This document shows, in pieces, positions 11,330 through 22,731 of a stretch of DNA of 64,000 bases. Made by a program: the position numbers and the translations under genes. The DNA lies in assembly GCF_042186555.1 (NCBI RefSeq), contig NC_133327.1, positions 52,960,065-53,024,064 on the forward strand, given 5' to 3'. The DNA is from Aquarana catesbeiana. Its lineage: Eukaryota > Chordata > Amphibia > Anura > Ranidae. Position 1 is the first letter of the stretch. Each line of letters opens with the position of its first letter. The notes under the pieces were generated by a model that did no database searches, was not told where the DNA came from, and saw nothing but the letters and a program-made list of their open reading frames with translations.

Positions 11330-12360
11330 TTTTTTTTTTGTTTCAGATAGAGTAGGGAAGGGTTATACCCCTCGGCATGTTTTTATTGCTGTCTGTATCC
11401 CTGCAAGTGAGATGTACCCTACTTGTCCTGGTGACCATTGTCACCATGACTGAAAGTAAGAGGAAATCCAAAGAATTTGAGCTGTCATGAAGCAGTAGGT
11501 GAAATCCTCGAATGTTGGCACCTGTTCCTGTGACAGCTCTCTAAAGCTGGCCTTAGTTGGTTTGAATCTCAGATTAACTCAAAAGACACCGCGCTTGCTC
11601 TATCAAAGCAGCTCACACACAAAGTAAGGAAATTTGTAAACAGTATGGATATAAATAGTGTAGCGCTAGTATTAAATCACAAAAAAAAGGTAAGAATTGC
11701 AAGAAGCATAGTATCCAACTTGGACCACCATAAATTTAGAGAGTGGTGCCAAGGAGGATTTGGATAGATCTCTATTCCCTAATAATAGGGAATAGAGATC
11801 TATCCAAATCCTCCTTGGCATCCTCCTTGGCACCACTCTCTAAATTCCTGGTTTGAATCTCAGCCGGTTCAGCAGGGACCAGCCGAGATTTAATCCATCT
11901 ATGGACAGGCTGATTGTACCCAAGTCAATCCATCAATCAACTTGCGTACAACCAGCATGTCGGATTTTTTGCATTCGATTATTGCCAGCGGCTATAGCCG
12001 CTAGAGATACTCATTGTGGAGGGTCTCCCCATGCCCCTCCAACCTAGAGGACACAATAGCTCCATGGGAGGGATTCCCCCAATAACACTGAATGTGTTGA
12101 TGGGGGAATCAAGCGATTTTCTTTCCTGCCACCCAGGAAAGAAAATTGCATAATGTATGGCCTGCCTAAAATGGGAATTTTGATTAGTTTTGAGACATTT
12201 CCTCTTATTTCCTTTTGTGTCTTTAGGACGGAAAGTGAAGGGAAATCTCAGCAGAACATAGAGAGTAAAAATAAATTTATAGAGGTTTTAACACTTCCCT
12301 ACTCTACTTCCCTTCCCAACCAAACAAAAAAAGAAAAGGTTGGCTTTACATACACTTTGA
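11330..12360. mobile_element. Composite of MITE fragments
   Basis: The left part (11330-11480) has TTCAGATAGAGTAGGG and TTTTTATTGCTGTCTGT, and the right part (12170-12360) has the inverted-type words CCCTACTCTACTTCCC. These are the signature words of the family seen at 25433-27428 and 45194-46050. Between them, AGCTGGCCTTAG at about 11546 and GTATGGCCTGCC near 12160 look like ends of a second MITE. The exact order of insertion could not be resolved. Confidence 0.4.
11733..11846. repeat. Near-perfect hairpin
   Basis: The left arm from AATTTAGAGAGTGGTGCC through GATCTCTATTCCC is matched by its inverted copy, which ends GGCACCACTCTCTAAATT. The loop is TAATAA. The right arm has an extra tandem copy of the 12-mer ATCCTCCTTGGC, the only interruption. 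Confidence 0.9.
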
Positions 12361-12797
12361 AGAAGATGAGAAGTTCAGACATTGCAGTTTTGTTTCACCT
12401 GTTTTTCTATCATCTAAAGGTGATATTTGAGTTGTAGGTAGACACTGGTGGGCTGAGTCAGTCCCTGGTTTCTTGTAGAACTCGCATATTCCAAAAGTTG
12501 TAGCTTCCATAATTGCTGACTGTTCCTGTCCACTTGGGAGTTTTGGGTGTTCCCGTCCACTTTTATGTGTTCAGGCTCCTCCTGTTACACTCCCCATAAG
12601 AAATAAATAAAATAACGCAGTAGTGATGGTGGGACCCCGACCACAACCAACCTCTTATTCTTCACTTTTGTGATGGCATCAAAGTTTGCTTCTTATTTTC
12701 TTCAATTATAATATAATTAATTATAATAGTGCTAGGGTGGCAAACCTCCGTAATCTTCTAAAGGAGCAGCTTTGTCACCCTAGGATAAGCAGTACAT
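12361..12797. other. No gene seen upstream of first candidate exon
   Basis: AT-rich sequence without a recognised repeat. It includes the palindrome ATAATATAATTAATTATAAT near 12710. No CpG island or clear promoter is visible here. Confidence 0.4.
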
Positions 12798-12878
12798 ATG
12801 GCGTGGGTTCAGAAAGCCAAAACAGCTGAAGAAAGCAGATTGGACAGACACACTGCATTGACTTTTCACGCAAATAAG
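12798..12878 (+). CDS. Candidate first coding exon of an unidentified gene
   Basis: An ATG at 12798 opens a 27-codon frame that reads without a stop to AAATAAG, followed by the near-ideal donor GTAAGTATT at 12879. The peptide starts MAWVQKAKTAEESRLD and ends LTFHANK, and is hydrophilic with no signal peptide. The exon ends in phase 0, matching the phase-0 entry of the exon at 13965. An in-frame TAA lies 12 bases upstream of the ATG, so an internal exon would need an acceptor within CAG just before TACATATGG, where the pyrimidine tract is poor. The start context (C at -3, G at +4) is weak. The alternative is a non-coding 5' exon, with translation starting at the ATG at 13998. This is an inference from splice signals and phase only. 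Confidence 0.35.
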
Positions 12879-13449
12879 GTAAGTATTACAGAATCATGCA
12901 TGCTAGGGACATTCTCTAATAGGATAGGGCATTTTTTATGTTGAGGTTTAATTAGTCATTATTTTTCTCTTAAATCCATCGTGAACCAGCAAATATGTAT
13001 GCTCCTTGTTCTGAGACCACACAGGCCAATCAGCGCTGGTTCTCACATATGTGATCACTGTGATAGCCAATCTTTTTAGATTGTTTACATGCCAACCTGC
13101 AGAAAACACTGGGCCTATCCCTTTGAGCATAGAGAATGAGTTACAGTGTTAGAAAGCATTACAGAATGTATAAACTATATTTGTATGTTATTTTTTATTT
13201 TTACCTATTGTATTTGTTTTATTATTGTGATAAATAATATCTAATATTTAGTCAGCAAATTAGAGTTATTATCAAGCTTATGGATGAAGGTGCTAAATTT
13301 GGTTTGAGCACCTAGGATTCAATGACCTTTGGTCAGATGGGATTTAACAGGCCTATGTTACTAATTGTGGATTGACAAACCCTTCACTTCACTGCTAAGG
13401 TCTGAAGTCTAACCAGATGGATACCGAGCCGGTAATGTTGCTTTATCTC

Positions 13450-13935
13450 AAAGTGGTTGTAAACCCGATTCATGAAATCTGATCTGAGCACATATATCTG
13501 TAGTGTTTACTTATCTCTCTCCAAAGCACTAAGTTCTGTGTCTTTCTGCTGCTCCGTTCCTCAGTTATCAGCATGATAACTTCTGACAAGTTCTCCGACA
13601 AAGGAGATAAAAGCAGCTGAAAATTTGTGTTGGGGAGGGTGCTATAAATAGATTAGCAGAGAGCTGGTCTATTCACACTGCAGCTCTGCTAGTTTCTTCA
13701 TTCCTCTGTGTGCCTTTCCTCCAATCAGCTCACACACAGTGTATGCCTAGACTTCATTCCCACTGCTGAAACAGGAAGAAAGACTTCTAGAACGATTTGC
13801 ACTTTCTAAAGAATGCAGAAAGCTGAAGACAGCTGATATACATGAAAAATGTATGTAGGGAGATTTGTTTAATCTCTGTGTATCATCTGAGGCTATTCAC
13901 TTCACTAGGTATAGGGGAGGGTTTACATCCACTTT
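13450..13935. mobile_element. MITE with AAAGTGGTTGTAAACCC ends
   Basis: The left end AAAGTGGTTGTAAACCC and the right end, AAAGTGGATGTAAACCC on the minus strand, are inverted repeats. The body is about 486 bp. The right end lies only 29 bases before the splice acceptor of the exon at 13965. Related left ends occur at 16362 and, more diverged, at 7477. Confidence 0.8.
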
Positions 13936-13964
13936 AATGTTTCATTGTCTTTGTTATTTTTCAG

Positions 13965-14182
13965 ACCAGTGTCAGTATCGAGCTCAGGTATCAGACCATG
14001 GACGGCTCCGTGGGCGCCTGGAACGATGGCGAGTTTTTGGGCAACACAAACATACAGTCTGAACTGGACATTAACTACCACTTAGAGACGGACAGCTTGC
14101 TTTCTGGGCATAGCCAAAATTCTGCCACGTCACCAGGCCGGTCACACCAAAGTCTGCACTCTGGGGAGAGGGCGTTCCGAAG
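13965..14182 (+). CDS. Candidate internal or first coding exon, unidentified gene
   Basis: An acceptor TTGTTATTTTTCAG precedes position 13965 and a donor GTAACT follows 14182. The 218-base exon is open in one frame, entering in phase 0 and leaving in phase 2. It starts TSVSIELRYQTMDGS and continues GAWNDGEFLGNTNIQSELD, ending SLHSGERAFRR. The ATG at 13998 has a good start context (A at -3, G at +4), so the protein may begin there. The residues are Ser, Asn, Asp and Glu rich, with no membrane segment, which suggests a disordered cytoplasmic N-terminus. ETDSLL fits the [DE]xxxL[LI] dileucine sorting pattern, though short motifs arise by chance. I do not recognise the family. The balanced codon use and splice sites make this the most convincing host exon here. 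Confidence 0.6.
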
Positions 14183-14830
14183 GTAACTATTATTCTTCTC
14201 CCCCTATTGTTCCTGACTTACTTTTAAGGACAGTTTCAATGGATGGTATTGCATGCCTTGTTGAAACTTACCTTCAGCCCTTCTTGTCTTAAATCAGAAC
14301 TCATGATAGGCTATAACCTACCCAAGTATCTATGTTCAACCTTGTCTTGTTGGAGAACAGTCCACTAACATACTGTAGCCGGCAACTCAATAATTCTGAA
14401 ACAACTGTAATGGCTTTAAAATGTTAGGCTGTATCTGGGCTATAAATGTGTGGTTCTATATGTGATGTGCCACTGGAGATTTGTGGAATGCTCTTCATAG
14501 TTCCTGCCGCAGTCTTTAAATACAGACCAAACTTCTTGTTTGTTTGCATTTGTAATTAGTAGAGCTCATAAGGGTGGTTTTCCCTCAGTGTGTTAAAAGA
14601 AAAAAGGAAAGATTTTTTGCTTTGATTCTTTTGTAACTTTTTTTACAAGTGTTGTGGCTATACCAGTGACTGTATTTGTCTCCGGATTTCTACTAACCCA
14701 TCGAATGATGACAGGCAGTGCCCAACTACTGCTCAGATTGCTGGATTCATTGTTATTACCGGTATACAGGCTCAGCAAATGAAGCTCATCATGTTGACAA
14801 TTGAAATCAATGTTTTAAATGATATAGCTA

Positions 14831-16360
14831 TTTTTTTTTGTTTATTAAGTGTTTATTGGAAAATTGGCAAAAGTAAAGTACATTCTCATGTGGGGAGGTG
14901 CAGCGGTAGTAAACACACCAGATGCAGTACCAGAACTGTATTGTGATTAAAGTCCAAACAAGCACAATTACCCAGTGGGAAGACAACTGGTCTGGGTGCA
15001 CTCACAGAATGTTGTAGAGAACAGTGTACAGCAGGTCTCAGATGTTCCGACAGCATCTAGATCGCAGCCTAGCTGGTCTGTGCCCAAATGGGGAGGCTTC
15101 CAGGAAGGTTAGCGTGTCCGTGCTCTCCGTCTACTCGTCTGGAACCTCTTCCTGCCACTAATACTGACCCAGTTAGACAGATGACTTGTCCCTACACTAT
15201 TCACATGCAAAATGCGTGCCAAACCCAGGAGCCAGAGTCTTAAAAAGACTCTGCCTGTCCCAAGACGGCTGCCAGAGTCACCTGGGGTGGCAGCATCCAA
15301 TCAGATAGCTCCCCCCGTGACCGGGGAAACCATAGAGGAACCACCTTCCCCTCAACATCCTCTCCCTTTGCACTGCTGCTGTAGTTGAGCGCAACCTGTG
15401 GAGAAAGTAGACTGCACTTACCTACACTCATGCCAAAATAAGAAACTAACTTAGAGTGAATAGTTCCATTAGTATACAATAAATAGTACTTTTGTAGATA
15501 TGTACACAATGATATCCAAGTATTACATCACGCATAGGCTATCTATAAAAGACGTGTGGGTGGGTGTAGATTAATTAGAAAGTAGAAGAGTATGAAAAGG
15601 AAAAGGAGAGTTGAGGATAGGGAATTTTGGGGAGCCTTGGTCCTTACTACAGCAGACAGGCATCAAATGGATTACCATGTATGTACATTTGTTCTCGGGT
15701 ATGGAGTCAGGAGCACCTAGAAAAACAATCACGGAGCTCGCCGATTGCCTAAAATGTTTATTAAGAAAAGCTAATGAGTTTCAAGGGAAAAACCTTGCCC
15801 TTCTTCAGTGCTAAACATGTAGGAAACAATAAAGAAGGCATTATTAACATAAAACCCCTATGAATTTTTTATGTTTATATTGTGTAACATTTTATATGAT
15901 TGTATATTTCATAGATCTAGGTGTTATGTGAAAATTCATATTAAGACTATTAATCAGATGATTTATAGTACATACCATTTTATGAATATACATAGCTATA
16001 CTAAATTAAAAAAAAATATCTGTAGATGGTATACAGTTTCATTTAGCACCATTTATTAACTACCATATTTCATGGATGTATGTTTTCAATTGTCTTCTAT
16101 ATTGTTTTCGGTATGTTTAGCCCTGAAGAAGGGGGGGGGGGCTCCCTAATGGAACATAAAAAAAAAAGGGTTTTTCAGCATTCTTTACTTTCTGAAAAAA
16201 AAATGGCCTTAGATATATATTATTTTAACACAACTGTGAGAATGGAAATTGCAAGCCGTGCATTTTCTCTTGCACAACAGAACATTCTTCATTGCAGTCT
16301 AGTTTTCTGTTTTTTGGACTTATAGAAAATCAAAACAAATTAATATTTCCAAACCACATT
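14831..16360. other. No gene; unassigned intronic DNA
   Basis: No clear transposon ends. The 14880-15520 part is more GC-rich and has minus-strand open stretches without domains. 15870-16080 is AT-rich. The motif CTTGCCCTTCTTCAGTGC near 15797 resembles parts of other frog repeats but could not be bounded. Confidence 0.4.
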
Positions 16361-16930
16361 AAAGTGGTTGTAAACCTCAGACATGAAATATGAACAAAGC
16401 ACATCCCTATATAGTGTGTACTTGTCTCAATCCAGAACACTAAGTGTAATTTCTGTCTGCTGCTTCCTTCCTTTGCTATCAGCATGAGTCTGACAAGTTT
16501 TCCTGACACCAAGAGAAAACAGGTGAGGGAGCTCCAGTACACAGCCTGTGATTGACTGCCTCAGCTCTGTTCCTGTGTGAAGAGGGGTATGTTCCTTCCC
16601 TCCCATCAGCTCTCAGAGTTCTCCTCACTGAACTCTGCAGAGTGTAATTTCATCTTTTCGCCCCCTGTTTTTGAACAGGTCCTCCTAGGCATCCAATCCA
16701 GTGTAAAATCGCGCTTCTTGATTGTCGGGAGGAGGATCAGTGTTACAACAGCGAATATTCAGAGCGCACTCTCTGTGACCTGAACCCACCCTATATTGTA
16801 GCTTATTAGAGCCTCTACTAGAGCCCCCCCACATTGGAATTCATGTGCCGGTGTCCTGAAAAGGGCCAGACGCATGGATAGGGGAGGGGGGGTGGCACCA
16901 GTGCGTCCTTAATGGACGGGCCGCCCCTGG
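16361..16930. mobile_element. MITE left end plus hAT-like right end, both partial
   Basis: TTAAAGTGGTTGTAAACC at 16361 is the left end of the family at 13450-13935, but no right end was found. A separate fragment ends near 16929 with CCTTAATGGACGGGCCGCC, the same right-end sequence type as the hAT-like element at 51330-52615. Confidence 0.5.
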
Positions 16931-17088
16931 TTGGTCCCATGTAAATTTTCTACAATTATGTGGGCATCCCATATACCCTTACCCCATCCAAGTTAATTCT
17001 CCTCAATAAAAATACAAAACAAAGTGCATGGACTGTTTTCTGTCTAAGAGTGACTGAAAATCGCGTGCCTGGCTGTGCGGGGTGACAG

Positions 17089-17600
17089 GTGGAGTACAAC
17101 ACTCAGCAGCCCTCACGAGGGTACCGCTACATAAAGACTAATTTTGTTCCTATAAAAACAACAAGCATGTTATACTCACCTGCTCTGTTGCAGTGGATGT
17201 GCACAGAGCAACCCGGATCTTCCTATTCTCGGGTCCCACTTTGGTGCTCCTGGCCCCTCCCTCCTGTTCAGTGCCCCCACAGCAAGCAGCTTGCTATGGG
17301 GTCACCCAAGCCGAGTCACAGCTCCCTGTGTCCATTCAGACACAGAGCCCCAGCCCCGCCCCTCTCTCCCCTGATTGGTTCGCTGAATTTGATTGACAGC
17401 AACGGGAGCCAATGGCACCACTGCTGTGTCTCAGCCAATCAGGAAGGTGAATCTGGATGGCTGAGACACTCATGGACATCGCTGGACAGAGAGGGACATC
17501 AGGTAAGTGTTAGGGGGGCTGTTGGGGGCTGCTATACACAGAAGTTTTTTTATCCTAATGCATTAAGATTAAAAAAACCTTCTGCCTTTACAACTCCTTG
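17089..17600. mobile_element. GC-rich MITE-like segment with CCAAT boxes
   Basis: A GC-rich block (17200-17500) contains CTGATTGG, GAGCCAATGG and CAGCCAATCAGG, all CCAAT-box motifs, and TTTGATTGACAG. It ends in the strong donor-like CAGGTAAGTG at 17501-17510. The block is followed by a CTTCTGCCTTTACAAC segment. The frame on the + strand is open for 170 codons but has no domain and is Pro/Ser-rich, so I do not call a gene. Confidence 0.4.
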
Positions 17601-17870
17601 AAAGGAGAAGTACAGCTCAATTGGCTGTAGTACAGCTCTCTGCTCACAGAGTTGTGAGAACTGACCGTTTGGTGGTGTTTGATCACTCGGGAAGCTGGAG
17701 GACAGATGCAGCATCGGACCGATGCTGCATCCACCTAGGTAAGTGTGAATCTAAAAAAAAAAAAAATACCCATATGTTTGTGGTGGTTATGTTTTAAAGC
17801 CTACAGTCATTTTCACTAGAATATTTTTATTTTGTGTGAAAATGCATTGTAGAGTGTTTTCAATACCTGT

Positions 17871-17944
17871 ATTTCTCTTACAACTTACTATGTTTTTGAT
17901 AAGAGTGTAATCTTATCAAAAACATAGTAAGTTGTAAGAGAAAT
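17871..17944. repeat. Perfect 34-bp-arm hairpin
   Basis: ATTTCTCTTACAACTTAC and following bases (17871-17904) are an exact inverted copy of 17911-17944, with the loop GTGTAA. The stem is AT-rich. It could be a small MITE or a replication-slippage product. Confidence 0.95.
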
Positions 17945-18472
17945 AAATACATAGTCCAAAAATACATAGTCTGTTGCTAAGCATCACCAGACACAGATGG
18001 TACAAAAAAAAAAAAATTGGGGGGGCCGGATCGTTACATGACCACTGCTATGGGGAGGTAAAAAGGACTATTAGGCGTTTTTTAATGTAGGGATTAGTTA
18101 GATTTTTTCCCAGAGTGGGACTTTCATTTGATTAAAACAGATCAATGTGTGCAGCATATATATCCAACACATTTCAGGGGTCAGAAGGAACACATTTCAT
18201 CAGGGTTTGGGGTATAATGATAAGAATGAAGATTGTGTTCACAGAATTCTTGGTGGGGGAAATAAAATTGATAGTGTAGTCTGTGTAGACACAGTAGCTG
18301 GATCTGGTAGCCTAAACCAGCTGCTGTGATGCACTGTGACACCCGCAAAAAACACATTTTGGCTTTTGGCATACTTTAGGTTCATGAACTATACATATAA
18401 GAACATTTTGTATTATAAAACAGTGCACAATAGAGCAGACACAGCACTAACTATAACCCTAGTGTGAAATTA

Positions 18473-18717
18473 TACCTAAGGACAAAACCTTTATGGGCGG
18501 AGTAGGGGAGGGTTAAAACTGCTGTCCCATTAGGGAGATTTTCTTTCACTTCTTGATCTTTCGTTCATGGTGACATTAATCATTACAATTCGAGAAGGTG
18601 AATATCCCAAAGAGGACACCTTCTCGAATGTTCAGGAAGTGAAAGGAAATCTCCCTAATGGGACAGCAGTTTTAACCCTCCCCTACTCCGCCCACAAAGG
18701 TTTTGTCCTTAGGTATA
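18473..18717. repeat. Inverted repeat, about 120-bp arms
   Basis: The left arm starts TACCTAAGGACAAAACC and the right arm ends GGTTTTGTCCTTAGGTA. The arms also share GTAGGGGAGGGTTAAAAC and CTGTCCCATTAGGGAGA. The sequence immediately right (18720-18775) carries CTATCCAAAA and GCCTTTAGTT, end words of the family at 25433-27428, so this palindrome probably sits in such an element. Confidence 0.9.
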
Positions 18718-18783
18718 TAACCGTGGTTCTAAACCCTCACCAATCTATCCAAAACCCCCCCAAAAAATGCCTTTAGTTTTTTA

Positions 18784-18890
18784 TATCTATATATCTATAT
18801 AGATATATCTATATAGATATATATATAGATATATAAATAAAAAAAAATGCCTTTAGTTTAATATATATATATATATATATATATACGTAA
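18784..18890. repeat. TATC/TAGA and TA microsatellite
   Basis: Alternating TATATCTA and TAGATATA words, palindromic overall, followed by a TA run up to about 18885. The word GCCTTTAGTT flanks it on both sides (18768 and 18849), which suggests a local duplication. Confidence 0.9.
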
Positions 18891-19239
18891 AAAGTGCTGT
18901 CTTACTCATGGTAGATGACCGGCTGCTTGTAATAAACTGGGCCTTTTCTTGTTAAGGCTTTGTATGGTGATGAGTTTCAGGAAGTGATTCCCAGAAGTGT
19001 TCGGATATAAGCGATCGCCGATGATATGCTGTAGACAGGAAATCCCTGTGTCTAATCCATATCAATAACACATTCTGTTTACCCAACATAAATCCACTTA
19101 GTCAGTGAGTCATACATAACAGGTCTGGGAAAATGGCACAAATTTTATTGGAAAAAAAGTCTTTTGTTTCCTGTATATAATCACAAATACAAGATTTTTC
19201 ACACGCTATAACTACAAATGGTCAGAGTGGATTGACACA

Positions 19240-19418
19240 TGGGGGTTACTTACTAAAACTGGAGAGTGCAAAATCTGGTGCAACTCTCCATAGAAACCAA
19301 TCAGCTTTCAGGTTTTACTGTCAAAGCTTAATTGAACAAGCTGCAGTCAGAAGCTCATTGGCTACCATGCACAGCTGCACCAGATTCTGAATGCTCCAGT
19401 TTTAGTAAGTCTACCCCA
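19240..19418. mobile_element. Short MITE, second copy of the 8992-9163 family
   Basis: GGGGGTTACTTACTAAAACT at the left and TTTTAGTAAGTCTACCCC at the right form the inverted ends. The interior shares AAATCTGGTGCAACTCTC, TAGAAACCAATC and TTGAACAAGCTGCAG with the copy at 8992. Confidence 0.85.
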
Positions 19419-19981
19419 TGGGGTCTGAACTGATATGAATAATTCAGTTGTGTACAGTGCCTTGAAAAAGCATTCATACCATTTGAAATGTTCCACATTT
19501 TGTCATGTTACAGCCAAAAATGTAAACATATTTTATTGGGATTTTATGTGATAGACCAACACAAAGTGGCACATAATTGTGAATTGGAAGGAAAATGATA
19601 AATGGTTTTCAGATTTTTTTACAAATAAATATGTGAAAAGCATGGCGTGCATTTGTATTCAGCCCCTCTGGGTCAATACTTTGTAGAACTACCTTTTGCT
19701 GCAATTATAGCTGCAAATCTTTTTGGGGATGTCTCTACCAGCTTGGCACATCTATAGAGTGAACATTTTGCCCATTCTTCTATGCAAAATAGCTCAAGCA
19801 CTTCAAGCGTTTATGAACAGCAATTTTCAAGTCAAGTCAAAGTGATTTAGGTCTGGACTTTGACTTGGCCATTCTAACATGAATATGCTTTGATCTAAAC
19901 CATTCCATTGTAGCTCTGGCTGTATGTTTAGGGTCGTTGTCCTGCTGGAAGGTGAACCTCCCCCACAGGTTTTCTTCTTAA

Positions 19982-20386
19982 GCCGCGTACACACGAGCGG
20001 AATGTCCGACAGAAAAAGTCCGAAGGAAGCTTTTCATCGTATATTCCGATCGTGTGTGTGCCTCGTCTGACTTTTTTTTTTTGAAAACTCTGACAGACCT
20101 AGAATTAGAACATGTTCTAAATATTTCTGATGGAACCAATTCCTATCGGGAAAACCGCTCGTTGCATGCTCTGAAGCAAGTACGAGTCGGAAGCTTTTGG
20201 CTACTGACTATTGAACTTCCTTTTTCTAGTCCCATCGTACGTGCTGTATGTCACCCCGTTCTGGACGGACGGACTTTGGTCAGACTTTGGTTTGACCGTG
20301 TGTAGGCAAGACTGCTTGAATGGAGTTCCGTCGGAGAAACCTTGGGAGTTTATTCCGACGGCAAAACCGGTCATGCGTACAGGGCA
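19982..20386. mobile_element. MITE family I copy 1 (inside Tc1)
   Basis: The left end GCCGCGTACACACGAGCGG is flanked by TAA at 19979-19981; the right end CATGCGTACAGGGCA is followed by TAA at 20387-20389. It interrupts the Tc1 transposase region. The interior has GTCGGAAGCTTTTGGC and GTATGTCACCCCG. Confidence 0.9.
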
Positions 20387-20645
20387 TAAGATTTCCCTGT
20401 ATTTGGCTCCATCCATCTTCCCATCAACTCTGACCAGCTTCTCTGTCCCTGAAAAGCATTCTCACAACATGATGCTGCCATCACCATGTTCACGGTGGGG
20501 ATGGTGTGTTCAGGGTGATGTGCAGTGTTAGTTTCCGACACACATAGCATTTTCTTTTTAGGCCAAAAAGTTCAATTTTGGTCTCATCTGACCAGAGCGC
20601 CTTCTTCCACATGTCTGCTGTGTCCCCCACATGTCTTCTCGCAAA

Positions 20646-21041
20646 TTACAGATGGGACTTCTTGTGGCTTTCTTTCAACAATGGCTTTCTTCTTGCCACT
20701 CTTCCATAAAGGCCAGATTTGTGGAGTGCACGACTAATAGTTGTCCTGTGGACAGATTCTCCCACCTGAGCTGTGGATCTCTGCAGTTCTTCCAGAGTTA
20801 CCATGGGCCTCTTGGCTGCCTCTCTGAATAATGCTCTCCTTGCCCCGCCTGTCAGTTTAGGTGGACGGCCATGTCTTGCTAAGTTTGCAGTTGTCCCATA
20901 CTCTTTCCATTTTCGGATGATGGATTGAACAGTGCTCCGTGAGATGTTCAAAGCTTGGGATATTTTTTTATAACCTAACTCTGCTTTAAACTTCTCCACA
21001 ACTGTACCCCTGACCTGTCTGGTGTGCTCCTTGGCCTTCAT
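20646..21041 (-). pseudogene. Tc1-like transposase, N-terminal DNA-binding part
   Basis: In Tc1/mariner elements the transposase binds the inverted ends through paired-type helix-turn-helix domains and cuts DNA with a DDE/D catalytic core. This frame starts at ATG with MKAKEHTRQVRGTVVEKF and runs 131 codons. Residues about 25-45 (YKKISQALNISRSTVQSII) form the first helix-turn-helix, GRPPKLTGG is the GRPR-type hook, and residues 70-115 form the second helix-turn-helix. The frame then breaks. Downstream minus-strand sequence, 20640 to 20400, still encodes WSDETKIELFG, around the second catalytic Asp, in a shifted frame, and the MITE at 19982-20386 cuts the remainder. It is dead. Confidence 0.9.
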
Positions 21042-21225
21042 GATGCTGTTTGTTCATCAAGGTTCTCTAACAAACCTCTGAGGGCTTTACAGAACAGCTG
21101 TATTCATACTGAGATTAAATTACACACTGGTGGACTCTATTTACTAATTAGGTGACTTCTGAAGGCAATTGCTTCCACTAGATTTTAGTTAGGGGTATCA
21201 GAGTAAATGGGGCTGAATACAAATG

Positions 21226-21598
21226 CATTCCGACCGTGTGTAGGCTCCATCACACATTTTCTATCGGAATTTCCGACACACAGAGTTTTAGAGCTTGCTA
21301 TAAAATTTTCTGACAACAAAATCTGTTTTCGGAAATTCCGATCGTGTGTACACAAATCCGACGCACAAAGTGCCACGCATGCTCAGAATAAATTAAGAGA
21401 CGAAAGCTATTGGCTACTGCCCCATTTATAGTCCTGACGTACGTGTTTTACGTCACCGCGTTCAGAACGATCGGATTTTCCGACAACTTTGTGTGACCGA
21501 GTGTATGCAAGACAAGTTTGAGCCAACATCCGTAGGAAAAAAACCATGGATTTTGTTGTCGGAATGTCCGATCAATGTCCGACCGTGTGTACGGGGCA
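21226..21598. mobile_element. MITE family I copy 2 (inside Tc1, left end lost)
   Basis: The right end GTGTACGGGGCA is followed by TAA. The left terminal part is missing, and Tc1 sequence (GGGGCTGAATACAAATGC) joins directly to ATTCCGACCGTGTGTAGG. The interior matches the copies at 40502 and 63057, including ACGTACGTGTTTTACGTCAC. Confidence 0.85.
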
Positions 21599-22571
21599 TA
21601 AAACATTTTGAAAACCATTTATCATTTTCCTACCACTACACAATTATGTGCCACTTTTTGTTGGTCTATCACATAAAATCCGAATAAAATACATTTACGT
21701 TTTTGGTTGTAACATGACAAAATGTGGAAAATTTCAAGGCCAAACGTTTGTGGACAACTGACCATTACAACTACCTATATGGCCAAAATTATTAAGTTCT
21801 AAGGTTTCCAGTGGAAGGTACTAATATTGGTGCAGCAATAGAAAGACAGATTGGACAGTTGTACACTTCCAACCTTCTGGTGACAGTTTTGAGAAGGTCT
21901 TTCTCTGTTACAGCATGACTGTGCTCCAAGTGTAGCACACCCCCGAAAGAGCTGCCAACTTTGAATGGTCCCATTTCCCCACTTAGTGCTCACTTAGCCA
22001 GGCACGCAGTATTTTCACAGCCTAGGGGTATTTTTTGTATTGTTATTGCTGAGTGAGACTTGGTTAGGTATGGAGGAGGCATGGGATACCCCAAAGAAAC
22101 TGAAGTAACTGTGGACTCTTCTCACTATACTGGCAGGGAACTTCCACAAAGTCAATACTTGCTAGGAAAAATGCTTTAGATTTGCCTCTGTGTAGAACTA
22201 GTAGCTGCATACATTCTCCGAGGCACAGGACTTAGGTCAGTACTCACAGGGCTCAAGATTATCATCTGTCATCTTATGATATCCAATGGGCACTTCTTAG
22301 TGAGGGAGATGCAAACTCACAGTAACACCAACAACTGCACCCTCTTCTGTCCAGCCTCCCCCAGATATCCTCCAGAGTGCTTCTCAAGACCATATGCGAG
22401 AAACCCCAGATTTTAAGGAATAGGCCCCCAGCCTAAGCTATGGCTGGGACTTATGATTTCCACACAACGTCTCAGCAGTCTTCCCAGAGCAGCAGAGCCT
22501 TGCAGACAGGGGACTTCTCTGCCAGGGCTGACCCAGGATCCAAGAACCCTTTGCTCTGGTGCTTCAGACCA

Positions 22572-22731
22572 TTTATGGGATCTCCAACCACTTTCTTGAC
22601 CCATCCTTTGACACCGGCCGTGTATACGGGTCATTACACTGAGCAGGCTAGAACAATGAACCCCTGCTCCACTGATTACAGAGGAACTAAACTTAATTTA
22701 CCTAGCAACCTGTACTAGCTAGGAGGGTGGT
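22572..22731. repeat. 160-bp direct repeat, left copy
   Basis: This segment (TTTATGGGATCTCCAACC ... GCTAGGAGGGTGGT) is base-for-base identical to 23349-23508. It ends exactly where the TG of the 617-bp LTR-like unit begins. Confidence 0.95.

Larger units (their letters stand above)
19453..21738 (-). mobile_element. Tc1-like transposon with two MITE insertions
   Basis: The left end reads CAGTGCCTTGAAAAAGCATT and inverted sequence (CCACATTTTGTCATGTTAC against GACAAAATGTGGAAA) lies near 21715. The coding strand is minus. Removing the MITEs at 19982-20386 and 21226-21598 leaves about 1.5 kb, a usual length for Tc1 elements. The right end is truncated where it abuts the second Tc1 element at 21739. 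Confidence 0.85.

Noticed and set aside
11848..11870. tRNA-like B box (GGTTTGAATCTC) suggesting a tRNA or SINE
   Set aside because: No A box at the right distance and no clover-leaf folding; the word also occurs at 11560 as part of a MITE end.
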